From Saccharomycopsis phalli (lineage: Eukaryota > Ascomycota > Saccharomycetes > Ascoideales > Saccharomycopsidaceae), in the NCBI GenBank assembly GCA_020342235.1, contig CP073216.1, forward strand, positions 1,116,001-1,180,000: a stretch of DNA of 64,000 nt, given 5' to 3'. The notes below the pieces were generated by a model. The model was given only the letters and a program-made list of their open reading frames with translations, ran no database searches and was not told where the DNA came from. A program made the position numbers and the translations under genes. Positions 28,069-38,162 of this stretch are shown piece by piece (within the stretch, counting starts at the first letter, position 1; each line of letters opens with the position of its first letter).

Positions 28069-31000
28069 ATGGTATCTAAAGATCATTACTACTTATTGTC
28101 GAGCGAGATCGAGGCAGAACGCATCAAAGGTGCCGTCGACTTGATTGGTGACCTTGAGTCCGCCAACGATGATGAGGAATGGTCGTACAGTTTCAAACGG
28201 CTAGTGAAAGGCCTTGCTTCTTCGCGTGCCGCATCTCGGATAGGCTTTTCCACCGCGTTGTCGGAGATTCTCAACATCCGGTTCAAGCAGGGGAAAATCG
28301 ACATTGGAGAATATCTCAAGAGCTTACAAAAGACATTGGCAGTGGGAAAGGCAGCAAAAGGGAAAGATGAACGCGCAAGTTTGTTTGGACTTCTCTTTGG
28401 GTATAAAGCCTTGGCGAATTCGAATTTGTTTCTTGAATCGTCGGACTCGTTGGACGAGTTTGTCTCGAGCTTAGTGGAGTTATCCTTGGTGAAACCGTGG
28501 ATCCGTGAGTCGTGTTTCTTTGCCTTGTACGAGCTTTTGAACAAACTAATTGCCAACGACGCAATTTCCGATACCCTGCTACTTCTGATCTTGCAGAATG
28601 TCCATGAAAAGGGACTCACTTTGACTTCCGACGCGTTGGCAATCTATTTGTTGTTTATTTCGTCCGGCAAGTCGCTGCTCTTTGACAAGTTGCTGCTTTC
28701 CAACGGCTGGAAGGCAAACAACCCGCTTCAAAAGTCAAATTTGTACAACCTTGCCCATGCCTTGAAGGACGTAGAGGCGAGCAACGAGCCAAAGAAAAAG
28801 TCGGGCTGGTCGCCGAATTTGCACTTTGTCTGGGGGCTTATTGTGCAAGTGTTGGTGGACGAGCCAAAGAAGAAGAGCAGCGATGGAACCAAGATGCAGA
28901 AGACGTCGAAATCGGGCGTGATTCGCTTGAAAGAGTTTTGGAAAGTCGCAGTGGACGACTCGCTATTTGCTCTAAAAGCCTCGCCTGAACGGAAGTATTC
29001 GGGGTTTAAAGTTTTCCAGCTCGTGGCAACGTACTTGATTAGCAGTGGAAAGTACAAGAAACTCGACTGCTTGTTTTCTGAAAACTTTTCGCGGACGTTA
29101 ATCAACCAGGCAAATAACAGCACCCGGATGTTGAATAACTTGGTCAAGAAGCAGATCTTGGGCGAGTTTATCGACAAAATCGCTGCCGATGCTGGAAACG
29201 TGGCTGCGTGCCAACGAATCTTGTACAGCGTGCTCTTCTCTCCATACTGCAGCTTGAACTTTGATACCATAACTGGCACGAAAACCACGGAAACTTTGCT
29301 TCAGAGCGTGGCCATGAACGGAACTTACAACGAGATGAAGGAGACGTTGGAGAAGTTCTTGGATGTGCTTGAACGGCCGTTGGAGTATAGAAATGTGAGC
29401 GAGCAGAAGCTGGAGGACAGTGTGTTGGCAGAAAAGAAGCAAAAATGGGCAGTGAATGAGATTTGTAAGTACGTGAAGCTATACAAGCTGCGTCTGAATG
29501 CCACCAACCATGAGTGGCTTGAAGAATTGGTGAAGACGTTTGTGACTATAGGGTGTTTCAGCACCCCTGGGTCTTCTCCCGAGTTGGCCAAGTTTGTTTC
29601 CAAGCGATTGAGCGGGCTATTGGTGGACATGTTGGCGTTCAAGCGCGTGGACAACTACTCGTGGTTGTACGTTGCCCTTCGGGAAGCATTTGAAATTGAG
29701 AATGGGGAGAAGAAACTGAAGGACAAGAAGTATACTGCGATTGTGCAGCTAGATGAGGATCTTGTCAAGATCAAACAAAAGAATTTCCGGTTGTTGCAAA
29801 AGATTACAATCAAAAAGTCTGAGTTGGAAAACACACATGGCAAGGACGATGCGCTTATTAAGAAGTACTCGTCCTTTGAGTTGATTTTCTCGATAATTTT
29901 GCTCAATTTCTTTTTGGATGAGCAAGCGGTGGGCGACTCAATTAGTTTACTTGATGAAGTGAAGCAGGTGTATACACGATTCAGCTTGGACATTGAAGGA
30001 GGAGATATCAGGGAGGACAATGGTTCGGAGCAGGAGAATGAGTCTATGGATATTTTGGTGGAGATTATTCTTGGGTTTATACATCAACGGAATGGGATTT
30101 CCAAGAAGTTGTCGTTTGTTGTGTGGGAGACTTTTGTTGAGGACTTGACGTATAAGAATTTGAAGTCGTTGTATGATATATTGTTGGTGAAGGAGAATGT
30201 TGAAGGGGAGAAGAGTTTGTTTGATACGAATGAAGGTGGTGAGGAGGAGGAGGAAGAAGAGGAGGAGGAAGAAGAGGAGGAGGAAGAAGAGGAGGAGGAG
30301 GAGGAAGAGGAGGAAGAAGAAGAGGAGGAAGAAGAAGAAGAAGAGGAGGAAGAGGAAGGCCCTGTTAAGGATCCAACAGTAAAAGATTTCTTGGACAAAC
30401 TCGACAAAAACACCACCTCAGCACTTGCCAAAGCATTGAAAATGCCAGAAGAAGACTCCGAAGAGTTCCAGGAAGAAGAGTCAGACGAAGAGAGCATGGA
30501 CGACGATCAGATGATGGAAATAGACGATCAGTTGGCGGTGATTTTCAAGCAGCGACAGAGTGCCTTGTCGAGCGCGCAAACCGGCAACAAGCGGAAACTC
30601 GACAAAATCAAAGCCCAAGAGAACATGGTGTTCTTCAAGAGCCGAGTGCTTGATTTGTTGGAGATCTATGTGGCGAGATCATCGTCCAGCGAGACAGGAT
30701 CGCTTAATGAACAGCATAACTTGACATTGACCATGGTGGAACCATTGTTGCTGTTGATGGAGCTCACTGAGAACCAGGCACTTGGAGAAAAGGCACACAA
30801 GTTACTCAAGAAGTTGTGCCGAGTGAAGCTAGTGTACGTCGAGTCCGGCTCTGTTATTAGCGAGGCAGAGATATTGGCGTTGATCAAGGAAATCCAGCAC
30901 AAGGCACATGGCAGTGCTCGGGCGACGTTGGCACATGCATATAGCCAAGCGAGTCTTTATCTCAGCAAGCTATTGATGAATTCGAGCCGACTAGCCGGAG

Positions 31001-31122
31001 AAGAGGTGGTGGATATCTATGCGGCGACGATGAAATCGTGGCTTGCAAATGATTCTTCAAAGCTCTCTGGCAGCTTGTTCTACGACTTGGTTAACTATAT
31101 CTCGAGCCAAAAGACAAGGTAG
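28069..31122 (+). CDS. POL5: Pol5 / MYBBP1A nucleolar protein
   Basis: A 1,017-residue orthologue of Pol5 (S. cerevisiae 1,022), the yeast counterpart of MYBBP1A, an essential nucleolar protein needed for rRNA synthesis and ribosome assembly; despite its name it is not a replicative polymerase. The N-terminal family block reads YLLSSEIEAERIKGAVDLI, then KRLVKGLASSRAASRIGFST. Helical-repeat sequence continues through about residue 700. A run of about 40 mostly glutamate residues (about 725-763) precedes a second acidic segment and the conserved motif DDDQMMEIDDQLAVIFKQR. The C terminus is helical. No DNA-polymerase active-site motifs are evident. Start ATG at 28069 gives the conserved N terminus. 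Confidence 0.94.
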   Translation: MVSKDHYYLLSSEIEAERIKGAVDLIGDLESANDDEEWSYSFKRLVKGLASSRAASRIGFSTALSEILNIRFKQGKIDIGEYLKSLQKTLAVGKAAKGKDERASLFGLLFGYKALANSNLFLESSDSLDEFVSSLVELSLVKPWIRESCFFALYELLNKLIANDAISDTLLLLILQNVHEKGLTLTSDALAIYLLFISSGKSLLFDKLLLSNGWKANNPLQKSNLYNLAHALKDVEASNEPKKKSGWSPNLHFVWGLIVQVLVDEPKKKSSDGTKMQKTSKSGVIRLKEFWKVAVDDSLFALKASPERKYSGFKVFQLVATYLISSGKYKKLDCLFSENFSRTLINQANNSTRMLNNLVKKQILGEFIDKIAADAGNVAACQRILYSVLFSPYCSLNFDTITGTKTTETLLQSVAMNGTYNEMKETLEKFLDVLERPLEYRNVSEQKLEDSVLAEKKQKWAVNEICKYVKLYKLRLNATNHEWLEELVKTFVTIGCFSTPGSSPELAKFVSKRLSGLLVDMLAFKRVDNYSWLYVALREAFEIENGEKKLKDKKYTAIVQLDEDLVKIKQKNFRLLQKITIKKSELENTHGKDDALIKKYSSFELIFSIILLNFFLDEQAVGDSISLLDEVKQVYTRFSLDIEGGDIREDNGSEQENESMDILVEIILGFIHQRNGISKKLSFVVWETFVEDLTYKNLKSLYDILLVKENVEGEKSLFDTNEGGEEEEEEEEEEEEEEEEEEEEEEEEEEEEEEEEEEEEEEEGPVKDPTVKDFLDKLDKNTTSALAKALKMPEEDSEEFQEEESDEESMDDDQMMEIDDQLAVIFKQRQSALSSAQTGNKRKLDKIKAQENMVFFKSRVLDLLEIYVARSSSSETGSLNEQHNLTLTMVEPLLLLMELTENQALGEKAHKLLKKLCRVKLVYVESGSVISEAEILALIKEIQHKAHGSARATLAHAYSQASLYLSKLLMNSSRLAGEEVVDIYAATMKSWLANDSSKLSGSLFYDLVNYISSQKTR
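30236..30360 (+). repeat. poly-glutamate (GAG/GAA)n tract in POL5
   Basis: Nearly uninterrupted GAG/GAA codons. The opposite strand reads as polyserine and is only a shadow. Confidence 0.95.
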
Positions 31123-31377
31123 AGATTTACAGCACCAAAATGGGTCGGTGTACATTTAATATAGTTTAATTAATGATCTGTCCAGACAACCGTATCCGAA
31201 TACCCAGGAACAGTTTAGGTTTCCCAAATTGAGTCTAGATCTATTATCCAAGACTAGTGTTGCCCAATTGGGACGCATGATAGCACTCCGCACTTTGCGA
31301 CTCGGAAGTCACCGTATGTTATGAGCCCGCGGAGCGGTGGAAGAAAAGCTGGTGTTTGGTGGAGGAGAGGGGGGCAA

Positions 31378-31669
31378 ATGGTAAGTGAGCAAGTGGTTTA
31401 TATATATATATAAATGCTAACGATAGTCTGATAAACTCCGGGACCAGCAGAGGTATGAGCAGCTAAAAAGTAGGTATATTGGTGTTGGGGATCCGGATCT
31501 CGAGCGGGCCGAATGGCTTGCCAATATAAAAAGAGATATGTATTCCAGTATGGCGGCGCATGATAGTTTTGCAGAGTATTATTCTATAGCAGTAAATGAG
31601 CCTAGGCAGTTGGTGAAGATGCGATTTATTGAGAAGATGATCTTGCCCGAGGGAGGTAATGAAGGGTAG
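31378..31669 (+). CDS. YSF3: SF3b complex subunit Ysf3 (SF3B5), intron-split
   Basis: An 81-residue orthologue of Ysf3/SF3b10, a small subunit of the U2 snRNP SF3b complex that stabilises branch-site recognition. Exon 1 is the ATG alone (31378-31380); a 46-nt intron (31381-31426) follows; exon 2 (31427-31669) begins SDKLRDQQRYEQLKSRYIG. Family-diagnostic blocks match SF3B5: QLKSRYIGVGDPD, EWLANIKRD, SSMAAHDSFAEYYSIA and MRFIEKMILP. Length agrees with the family (85-86). It lies between POL5 and the permease gene, all on the plus strand, about 250 bases after the POL5 stop. Because exon 1 is one codon, the gene has no continuous ATG-initiated frame. Confidence 0.95.
31381..31426 (+). other. 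spliceosomal intron of YSF3
   Basis: Donor GTAAGT sits immediately after the start codon. Branch sequence GCTAAC (31416-31421) is followed by GATAG, so the acceptor lies 5 bases after the branch motif. Splicing joins ATG to TCT GAT AAA in the frame of the conserved protein. Confidence 0.93.
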
Positions 31670-31689
31670 CTGATGGCTGTTGTGATGTT

Positions 31690-31850
31690 TATTGGTATGT
31701 CACTGGTACAATCCATTGAAATCACTAGTACAATCCATTGAAATCGCCGGTGCTATTCAGCGAAATCACCGGTACTATCTACAAATCATTAGTACCACCT
31801 ACAATCACCAGCGCCATCCACAAATCACCGGCCCTATCGCCAGTATCAAT
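31690..31850. repeat. degenerate tandem repeat of about 22-25 bp
   Basis: Repeated words CACTGGTACAATCCATTGAAA, drifting to CACCGGTACTATCTACAAATC, between YSF3 and the permease gene. Confidence 0.8.
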
Positions 31851-31991
31851 ACACGTTATCACTCACGTAGCTCTTGTCAAATACTGCAGGCTGGCGCAAC
31901 GCTATCGGCGAATTGGATTCAATGATAAGATGCACATTGTTATCTATTCCCCACTATAAAGCCCGGCACAGACCCATGTAATTAGTCCAAC

Positions 31992-33698
31992 ATGACCTTT
32001 GTCTCTGATCTCCAGTTCAAAGCCAAGAAGTTTGTACGGAAAGTCACCACCAAGGACGGCTTGTTTGGCGACTACGACTACCTCTATTTGTTCGTGCCCC
32101 GCGTGCCGTTCACGTCCAAAAAGGAGAAAATCCAGCCGTTCTTCCCCTTGGATGGCGAGATGCCCATCTTCTTGGGCCTTCTCCTAGGTCTCCAGCACGC
32201 ATTGGCCATGCTTGCTGGCGTGGTGTCTCCGCCGCTTATCATTGCTTCCGCAGCCCACTTGTCCACAGAATTGACCCAGTACTTGGTCTCTGCGTCGCTC
32301 ATTGTCTCGGGAATCTTGTCCAGCATCCAGATCACCCGGTTCCGCATTGTTGGCACGCCCTACTACATTGGCACTGGTCTTGTCTCGGTCGTGGGAACGT
32401 CCTTCTCCACCATCACAATTGTCTCCAAGGCGTTTCCGCAAATGTACAAGTCGGGAATATGCCCAGTCAGCAAAGACGGAACACCTCTCCCGTGTCCCGA
32501 CGGCTATGGCAGGATCATTGGCACCGCCAGTTTGTGTGCTCTTATTGAAATCGCTTGCTCGTTTCTCCCCACCCAGGTGCTTCAAAAGGTGTTTCCGCCA
32601 GTGGTGACAGGCCCAGTGGTGCTTCTTATCGGAGTTCTGTTGATTGGCTCGGGGTTCGACGACTTGATTGGCGGCTCCGGCTGCGTGGGAAAGGTCTGTC
32701 CGTCTCCAACAGCACCACATCCCCTCGAATGGGGGAGTGCCCAGTTTATAGGTCTTGGGTTCTTGGTCTACACTGTGATCATCATTTGCGAAAAATGGGG
32801 CGCACCAATCATGAAGTCCATGGCCGTGATTATTGGCTTGCTTGTCGGCTGTATTGTCGCTGCCGCTTGCAATTACTTTGACAGAACCGGCATCGATATC
32901 GCCCCCGCAGCCACTTTCATCTGGGTACATACCTTCAAGCTCGGAATCTACGCTCCAGCAGTGCTTCCGTTTTTGGCAGTGTACTTGGTTCTCATGATGG
33001 AAGCAATCGGCGACATTACCGCAACAAGCGACGTCTCGCGCTTGCCTGTTGAAGGCCCAGAGTACGAGTCGCGGATCCAGGGCGGAGTCTTGGCCGATGG
33101 AATCAACGGTGTGCTCTCTGGGTTGTTGACCATCACGCCAATGAGCACGTTTGCCCAGAATAACGGGGTTATTTCCATCACAAAGTGCGCCAACAGAACC
33201 GTCGGATACTGGGGTTGTTTCTTTCTCATTGTCATGGGCATTTTCTCCAAGTTTGCCGCGGCTTTGGTGTCCATCCCAAAGGCGGTTCTTGGTGGCATGA
33301 CTACGTTCCTTTTCACCTCGGTCGCGGTCTCGGGCCTCAGCATCATTGCCGGCTGTGAATTCACTAGAAGAGACCGGTTTGTGCTTACTGCCTCGCTTCT
33401 TTGGGGATTGGGAGCCACCTTGGTTCCAAACTGGTTCGCCACCTTCTTTGGGTATAAGGGCGACAAAAAGGGACTCATTGGGCTAATCAACGCAGTGGTT
33501 TTGGTCATGGAGACCGGGTTCTCTGTCACCGGGTTTATTGGTGTCATTCTTAACCTCTTGCTTCCTCAAGAGCCGGATGAGCCTGATGGAGACGAATTGG
33601 TTTCGATTCATTCCACAAGATCAAGACAGATTGAGGCCACTGAAATTCCAGATTCAAAGGAGGAGGATTCTAATAAGGAGAAGATCAATCAGGTATAG
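31992..33698 (+). CDS. NAT/NCS2 uric acid-xanthine permease
   Basis: A 568-residue plasma-membrane transporter of the nucleobase-ascorbate (NAT/NCS2) family, close to Aspergillus UapA/UapC and Candida xanthine-urate transporters; it would import xanthine and uric acid by proton symport. About 12-14 hydrophobic segments run from residue 55 to 535. The family signature QNNGVISITK is at about residues 389-398. Conserved TM1 GLQHALAML and the TM8-type MMEAIGDITATSDVSR block, with the carboxylates and the binding-site glutamine, are present. The C-terminal tail is acidic and hydrophilic. S. cerevisiae has no counterpart. The gene has no linked purine-degradation genes in this window. Confidence 0.93.
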   Translation: MTFVSDLQFKAKKFVRKVTTKDGLFGDYDYLYLFVPRVPFTSKKEKIQPFFPLDGEMPIFLGLLLGLQHALAMLAGVVSPPLIIASAAHLSTELTQYLVSASLIVSGILSSIQITRFRIVGTPYYIGTGLVSVVGTSFSTITIVSKAFPQMYKSGICPVSKDGTPLPCPDGYGRIIGTASLCALIEIACSFLPTQVLQKVFPPVVTGPVVLLIGVLLIGSGFDDLIGGSGCVGKVCPSPTAPHPLEWGSAQFIGLGFLVYTVIIICEKWGAPIMKSMAVIIGLLVGCIVAAACNYFDRTGIDIAPAATFIWVHTFKLGIYAPAVLPFLAVYLVLMMEAIGDITATSDVSRLPVEGPEYESRIQGGVLADGINGVLSGLLTITPMSTFAQNNGVISITKCANRTVGYWGCFFLIVMGIFSKFAAALVSIPKAVLGGMTTFLFTSVAVSGLSIIAGCEFTRRDRFVLTASLLWGLGATLVPNWFATFFGYKGDKKGLIGLINAVVLVMETGFSVTGFIGVILNLLLPQEPDEPDGDELVSIHSTRSRQIEATEIPDSKEEDSNKEKINQV

Positions 33699-33840
33699 TT
33701 AGGTAGTTAGGCAGGGTGTTTGTTATATTATTGTCTCTATGTTGTATTAACTGTAAGTGGTAAAATTGGCATGAAAAGTAAACCGTATGGGATGAATTTA
33801 TACACGACCTCGATGATAATATGGTATAGGCGAAATTCAT

Positions 33841-33907
33841 GCTTTTGCGAGAGTCAAGCTTTTGCGAGAGTCCAGTTTTGCGATGTTCCAGCTTCCGCGA
33901 GATTCAA
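33841..33907. repeat. 17-bp tandem repeat, 4 copies
   Basis: Units starting at 33841, 33858, 33875 and 33891 with GCTTTTGCGAGAGTCAA consensus. Confidence 0.9.
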
Positions 33908-34890
33908 GCTTCTAAACGAGTGTTGATAACTCCTAGACAAGACATCAGAAGTCCAAAGTCATTATACCTACTCAAAGAGCTTCCTACACCGTGAAATATC
34001 AACATCCTCAGAGCCTAGGTTAACCATCGTCTTTAATATTATACATTAAGCTACAACACTCAATATGTCACGTGCAACTCACATCTTCGGTTAATCTTCT
34101 AGTTTCTCGACAGTTGTCAGCAAACGTTGTGGCAATAAACTTGGTGACTATAAACACACTGGAAAAGTCACAAAGGATAATCGCAAAAATGCCGTATGGC
34201 GGGCTCCACAACAAGCTGAGTGTCTAAACTATTGAATTTGTTAAGGTATGAAATCATCCAAACATACACAGTAGTGTCCGGGTGTAATGCCATCCAGACA
34301 TATACACAATGTCCGGATGTAATATCGCCCAAACATCCAAACATAACTCGCAATGTCCGGGTGTATTATAACCGGGACCTTATTCATTGTAATTTTTCAA
34401 TGGAGCTTGATTTTGATATGAAGCAACAGGATTCCTTTGTAGTCTATAATAAATTTCCTTTGTTTTTGGCACTTTGGCGTTGCATCGAAAACGACCCAGG
34501 CTCTAAGATCGACTAATGTCTATACTCAATATTGAGCAGCCGAAAACAATGCCATGATTCTAAACACAAGCATAATATTCCGTCAGGTTTGGTCAAATGC
34601 AAATTCAAAGCCTTGTTCCAGGAATGATTGACGAAACTTCCGGTTGTGCTTAGTCGTGATGCTGAGTGCTAGTAACTGCATAACGTAAACGCTTGGAGGG
34701 TTAGGTTTAAATGAGAGTATTGAGCAATTAAAATGGAATAAAAATGAATAGAAAACATTGAAACCCTAAAATGGAATAACGGCATATAAATGGGCACAGT
34801 CTTACTTGGAGACTTGTAACTTTGCAGTGCTTTAATATTACTTTGCACGTCAAGAAGTTGTGTAAATTGTATTGACTCCCATAATGTAAC

Positions 34891-34970
34891 CATACAAGTC
34901 TCATAATATCCATACAATTCTCACAACATCCATACGAGTCTCACAATAACCATACGAGTCTCAATGTAAC
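34891..34970. repeat. 20-bp tandem repeat, 4 copies
   Basis: CATACAAGTCTCATAATATC-like units at 34891, 34911, 34931 and 34951. Confidence 0.92.
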
Positions 34971-35174
34971 CAACCAGCCCAGTTTAAACAGTGAATACCA
35001 CTCAAAGCAAAGACATGTATCCTAGCAGATGGTACCTTTGCCCCATCTACGTTTATACAGATAATTATCATAACTCGCCTCGGTAATTTTTAACCTTTTG
35101 TGCATCCCAGCATATTCACGCTTAGCAGATCTTGAGTGGTTTCTGTTTGAATTTTTCTTTTCCCTGCATAGAGC

Positions 35175-36455
35175 ATGACGGCCACTCTAGACAGCGACAT
35201 GGAGAATCTTGTCCAGTACAGCCTGGAATCAAGTTCTCTGTCGCTAAGCGACAAATGCAAGTCCACCTGCGACATTGTTCCCGCCCTCATTTCAAGCGAA
35301 CTCAAAAAGTTGGCAGAGGGATCGTCGATCCTCAACAAAGACTCGTTCAACAATAAGCTGGGGATATATGACTTGGTGTCAACCATCAGACTAGTGGACC
35401 GAAAGTTGAACCACATCACGGTAAAGTCCAGGGCAAAGAACATTCTCATAGTCACGAAAATATACGATCTCGAGCCGGTGTTGGACACCCTCACGCTTAT
35501 TGAGTATATTTTGCGGCTTGCTCCAAGAGTACAGCTTTATATACAGGACGACTTGCTTAATATCAAGGAGTTCAAGTTGGATGCCTTGCGCGATTCTGTT
35601 CCGGAGTTGGATATTGGCACCAGGATAAAGTACTGGTCCGCCGACTCGTGCAAGTACAACCCCGCGACGTTTGATCTTATTATTACATTGGGAGGCGACG
35701 GCACGATATTATTTGCAAGCTACCTCTTTCAGGAGCTTATTCCCCCCGTTCTTTCCTTCAGCTTGGGCAGTCTTGGATTCCTCACGCAGTTCAACTTCCA
35801 GAACCACCAGGAGATTCTCCAGCTGATTATAACCAACGGATACCAGTGCTCTATTCGCACACGGTTCGAGTGTACCGTGATGCGGTCTCTTAATAAAGAC
35901 GGTCTGGACCTTACTCTGGAACTAAAAGATGAGGCCACCATCCTAAAGACCCATTGCAAATTGTTCTCTTATTCGGTGTTCAATGACATTGTCGTGGACC
36001 GGGGCCCAAACCCAAGCATGACGGGAATAGACTTGTTCTCTGACAATGAGCGCTTGACTACTGTGGTGGCAGATGGCTGTGTAATAGCCACTCCATCCGG
36101 CTCAACAGCATACTCGCTTTCTGCTGGTGGTTCGCTAGTGCATCCCGATATTCCAGGGATATTAATCAGTCCGATTTGCCCGCACTCGCTTTCATTCAGG
36201 CCGTTGGTGATTCCCGAGTCGATTATTCTCAGAGTAGGTGTTCCATATGACTCTAGGTCGTCGGTGTGGTGTTCTTTTGACGGACGTAGCCGTATTGAGC
36301 TTCACAGAGGCGACTTTCTTACAATCACCACGGGGCTTTTTCCGATTCCGTTTGTCAAGAATTCGGCTAGTAAGAACGATTGGTTCAAGCGGTTGAGTGA
36401 TACGCTACATTGGAACGAGCGTCAGCGTCAGAGGCCATTGAAGATATACAAGTGA
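35175..36455 (+). CDS. UTR1: ATP-NAD kinase, Utr1/Yef1 type
   Basis: A 426-residue NAD kinase that phosphorylates NAD to NADP, the source of cytosolic NADP(H). The N-terminal 110 residues are variable. The kinase domain carries the ATP/NAD signature LGGDGTILFAS (GGDGT at about residue 172), the block SLGSLGFLTQF, the NDIVVDRG motif, the glycine-rich ATPSGSTAYSLSAGGSLVHP and the C-terminal ISPICPHSLSFRPLVIP, in canonical order. It lacks an obvious mitochondrial presequence, so it is the Utr1/Yef1 type, not Pos5. It is shorter than S. cerevisiae Utr1 (530), mainly in the termini. Start ATG is at 35175. Confidence 0.95.
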   Translation: MTATLDSDMENLVQYSLESSSLSLSDKCKSTCDIVPALISSELKKLAEGSSILNKDSFNNKLGIYDLVSTIRLVDRKLNHITVKSRAKNILIVTKIYDLEPVLDTLTLIEYILRLAPRVQLYIQDDLLNIKEFKLDALRDSVPELDIGTRIKYWSADSCKYNPATFDLIITLGGDGTILFASYLFQELIPPVLSFSLGSLGFLTQFNFQNHQEILQLIITNGYQCSIRTRFECTVMRSLNKDGLDLTLELKDEATILKTHCKLFSYSVFNDIVVDRGPNPSMTGIDLFSDNERLTTVVADGCVIATPSGSTAYSLSAGGSLVHPDIPGILISPICPHSLSFRPLVIPESIILRVGVPYDSRSSVWCSFDGRSRIELHRGDFLTITTGLFPIPFVKNSASKNDWFKRLSDTLHWNERQRQRPLKIYK

Positions 36456-36620
36456 CAAACTAGATGATGTAATGATGGATTAAGTGGAAGAGGCTGTCTA
36501 TTTAGGCGGTTGATATTATGGCATATTGGTCTTGACATTTTCATGGCCATGAATACGTATTCCATGAAGTTGTGTGTCTTGGAGTGAGCTTAATCAATAA
36601 TAAGATACATGAGCTTAAGC

Positions 36621-36770
36621 TACATGAGCATAAGAGACATGTCCATATACTACATGAGCATAAGAGACATGTCCATATACTACATGAGCATAAGAGACAT
36701 GTCCATATACTACATGTCCATAAGATACATGTCCATAAGATACATGTCCATAAGCTACCTTCAATACGCA
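36621..36770. repeat. 30-bp and 15-bp tandem repeats (TACATGAGCATAAGAGACAT)
   Basis: Thirty-base units at 36621, 36651 and 36681, then 15-base TACATGTCCATAAGA units to about 36770. Both strands give repetitive frames without coding meaning. Confidence 0.93.
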
Positions 36771-37124
36771 CTTGGCCATTTAAAAACCAGAGTGTCATCG
36801 TATCTCATTCTATTCCATGCATTGGAATCGCCTTTTATCTTATTTGCGGCTTGCTAGTAGAAGTCAAATGGAATAAAGAAAATGCTTGATTCAATGGGAG
36901 ATGATATACCAGTGAGCATTGGCACGTGTAGTTCTTCAATAGGTATTGAATTTACTGCAAAATAGAAATAAGGAATTTTCTACCTAAATAGTTGGTACAA
37001 GCATCTGCATCATAATTGTAGTCATTATGTGTATATTATGCTACTCTTCCACGACTTTACCTGTCCAGCACTCTTGGCCTTTTGAGTCAAGAACAGATGT
37101 ACAAAATTACAACTGCTAACTAAG

Positions 37125-37390
37125 AGAGCCTCTTTTCAGATATAGCGAAGCTTAAAATGTAGGATTCTTCTCGTTTGTGTTGGACTGGTGGTTTCCTTTT
37201 TGCTTCAGCACGTTAGGCTGGAGCAGTACCCTGGGGAGGATTGCTCAAGTCACCTACGACCTAGGAAAAGCTCACTGACCTCCAATGTTTATTCTGGATA
37301 TTCACCAACGTGGGTTAAGGTTATATTTCTGTTGGAGTTTTCTGACGGCTACATGGCTGTCAGAGTTTATAAATATAGGGGTAGTTAATG
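37125..37390 (+). mobile_element. family-2 dispersed repeat, LINE-like 3' end
   Basis: Aligns by eye with the reverse complement of 7435-7780. Shared blocks include AGCGAAGCTTA, CTACGACCTAGGAAAAGCTCA and CTACATGGC. The A/T tail is eroded. Confidence 0.6.
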
Positions 37391-38162
37391 ACTATGAAGC
37401 TCTTATTATAAACTCTATATATTTTGTTGTTTCTTTAAGATTGAATGATTGAGTTACCCATCCAGCACTACCGTGAAGAATCCTACAAGGGAATGAGCTG
37501 ATTTTGGGTCGGTAAAGAGGCGGCGAATCTACTCTCTAGTTGTGAGGCCTTTGCCTATTGTTTCCTGAGGCTACAATTTTGTTTGGATCAATGTAGGAGT
37601 CTATCTTTGGCGATTGCAACCAGTGAATCCGTTTTGCATAGAGTTCTATATTGGGCTAGAGTAATGTCATCGTGTCTAACCTTTGCCATTTCTTGGTTAT
37701 CATTATGTTTGTTTGGTCGTAAGGACCCATTTTCGTCCTTGTAGGGATTTTCATATTATCAGTGAACCATTTCATACTTTTCTATTGCGACTCGTTTTAG
37801 AAGTAGATGGATCGGGATGCATTTACACTGGAAATGTGGGATTTATGTACATGGTATACTTTAAAATGGCTTCTGGGTGGTGGGCAGTTTAATGTAGTGA
37901 ATTCACTTTCAATCACTATTGGCTACTCTTGAATGAATTTGTATCCTTTAGCTTATTGTCTTGGAACTTTGCAGCAAGAGTTTATGGACAATGAGATCCG
38001 CACCCGACTCATTACAAGACGCTATGTCAAGGCACAATTCAAGTGATTACTGAATATTCAATTACTACTTCAGAAGTCTAGTTGGACCTAAGCGAATACT
38101 CTGCAAGATCAGCTACTTAGCGGACAAGACAGAGACTATTCAACGTCAAAGCCAGTTGTGAT

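Larger units (their letters stand above)
33699..35174. other. intergenic permease-UTR1 with minisatellites
   Basis: No gene supported. Contains 17-bp x4 (33841-33907, GCTTTTGCGAGAGTCAA type), a 36-40-bp diverged unit x3 with GTCCGGGTGTAAT (about 34256-34370) and 20-bp x4 (34891-34970). Confidence 0.7.
36456..38162. other. intergenic with minisatellite and eroded retroelement
   Basis: Holds the 30/15-bp array at 36621-36770 and a family-2 repeat at 37125-37390. In 37400-38160 no gene is seen; one short frame (37683-37892) has a DGSG-TGNVGF stretch faintly like LINE RNase H, too weak to call. Confidence 0.6.

Noticed and set aside
30084-30497. Polyserine minus-strand frame in POL5
   Set aside because: Antisense of the poly-glutamate tract.
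36621-36770. Regular 30-bp repeats as a CRISPR array
   Set aside because: Units are contiguous with no unique spacers, and the genome is eukaryotic.
36820-36850. TCGCCTTTTATC as a U5 snRNA loop I
   Set aside because: No flanking stem, Sm site or other U5 features.
37683-37892. DGSG-TGNVGF stretch as a LINE RNase H domain
   Set aside because: Only about 15 residues of weak resemblance, with stops around and no neighbouring RT sequence.
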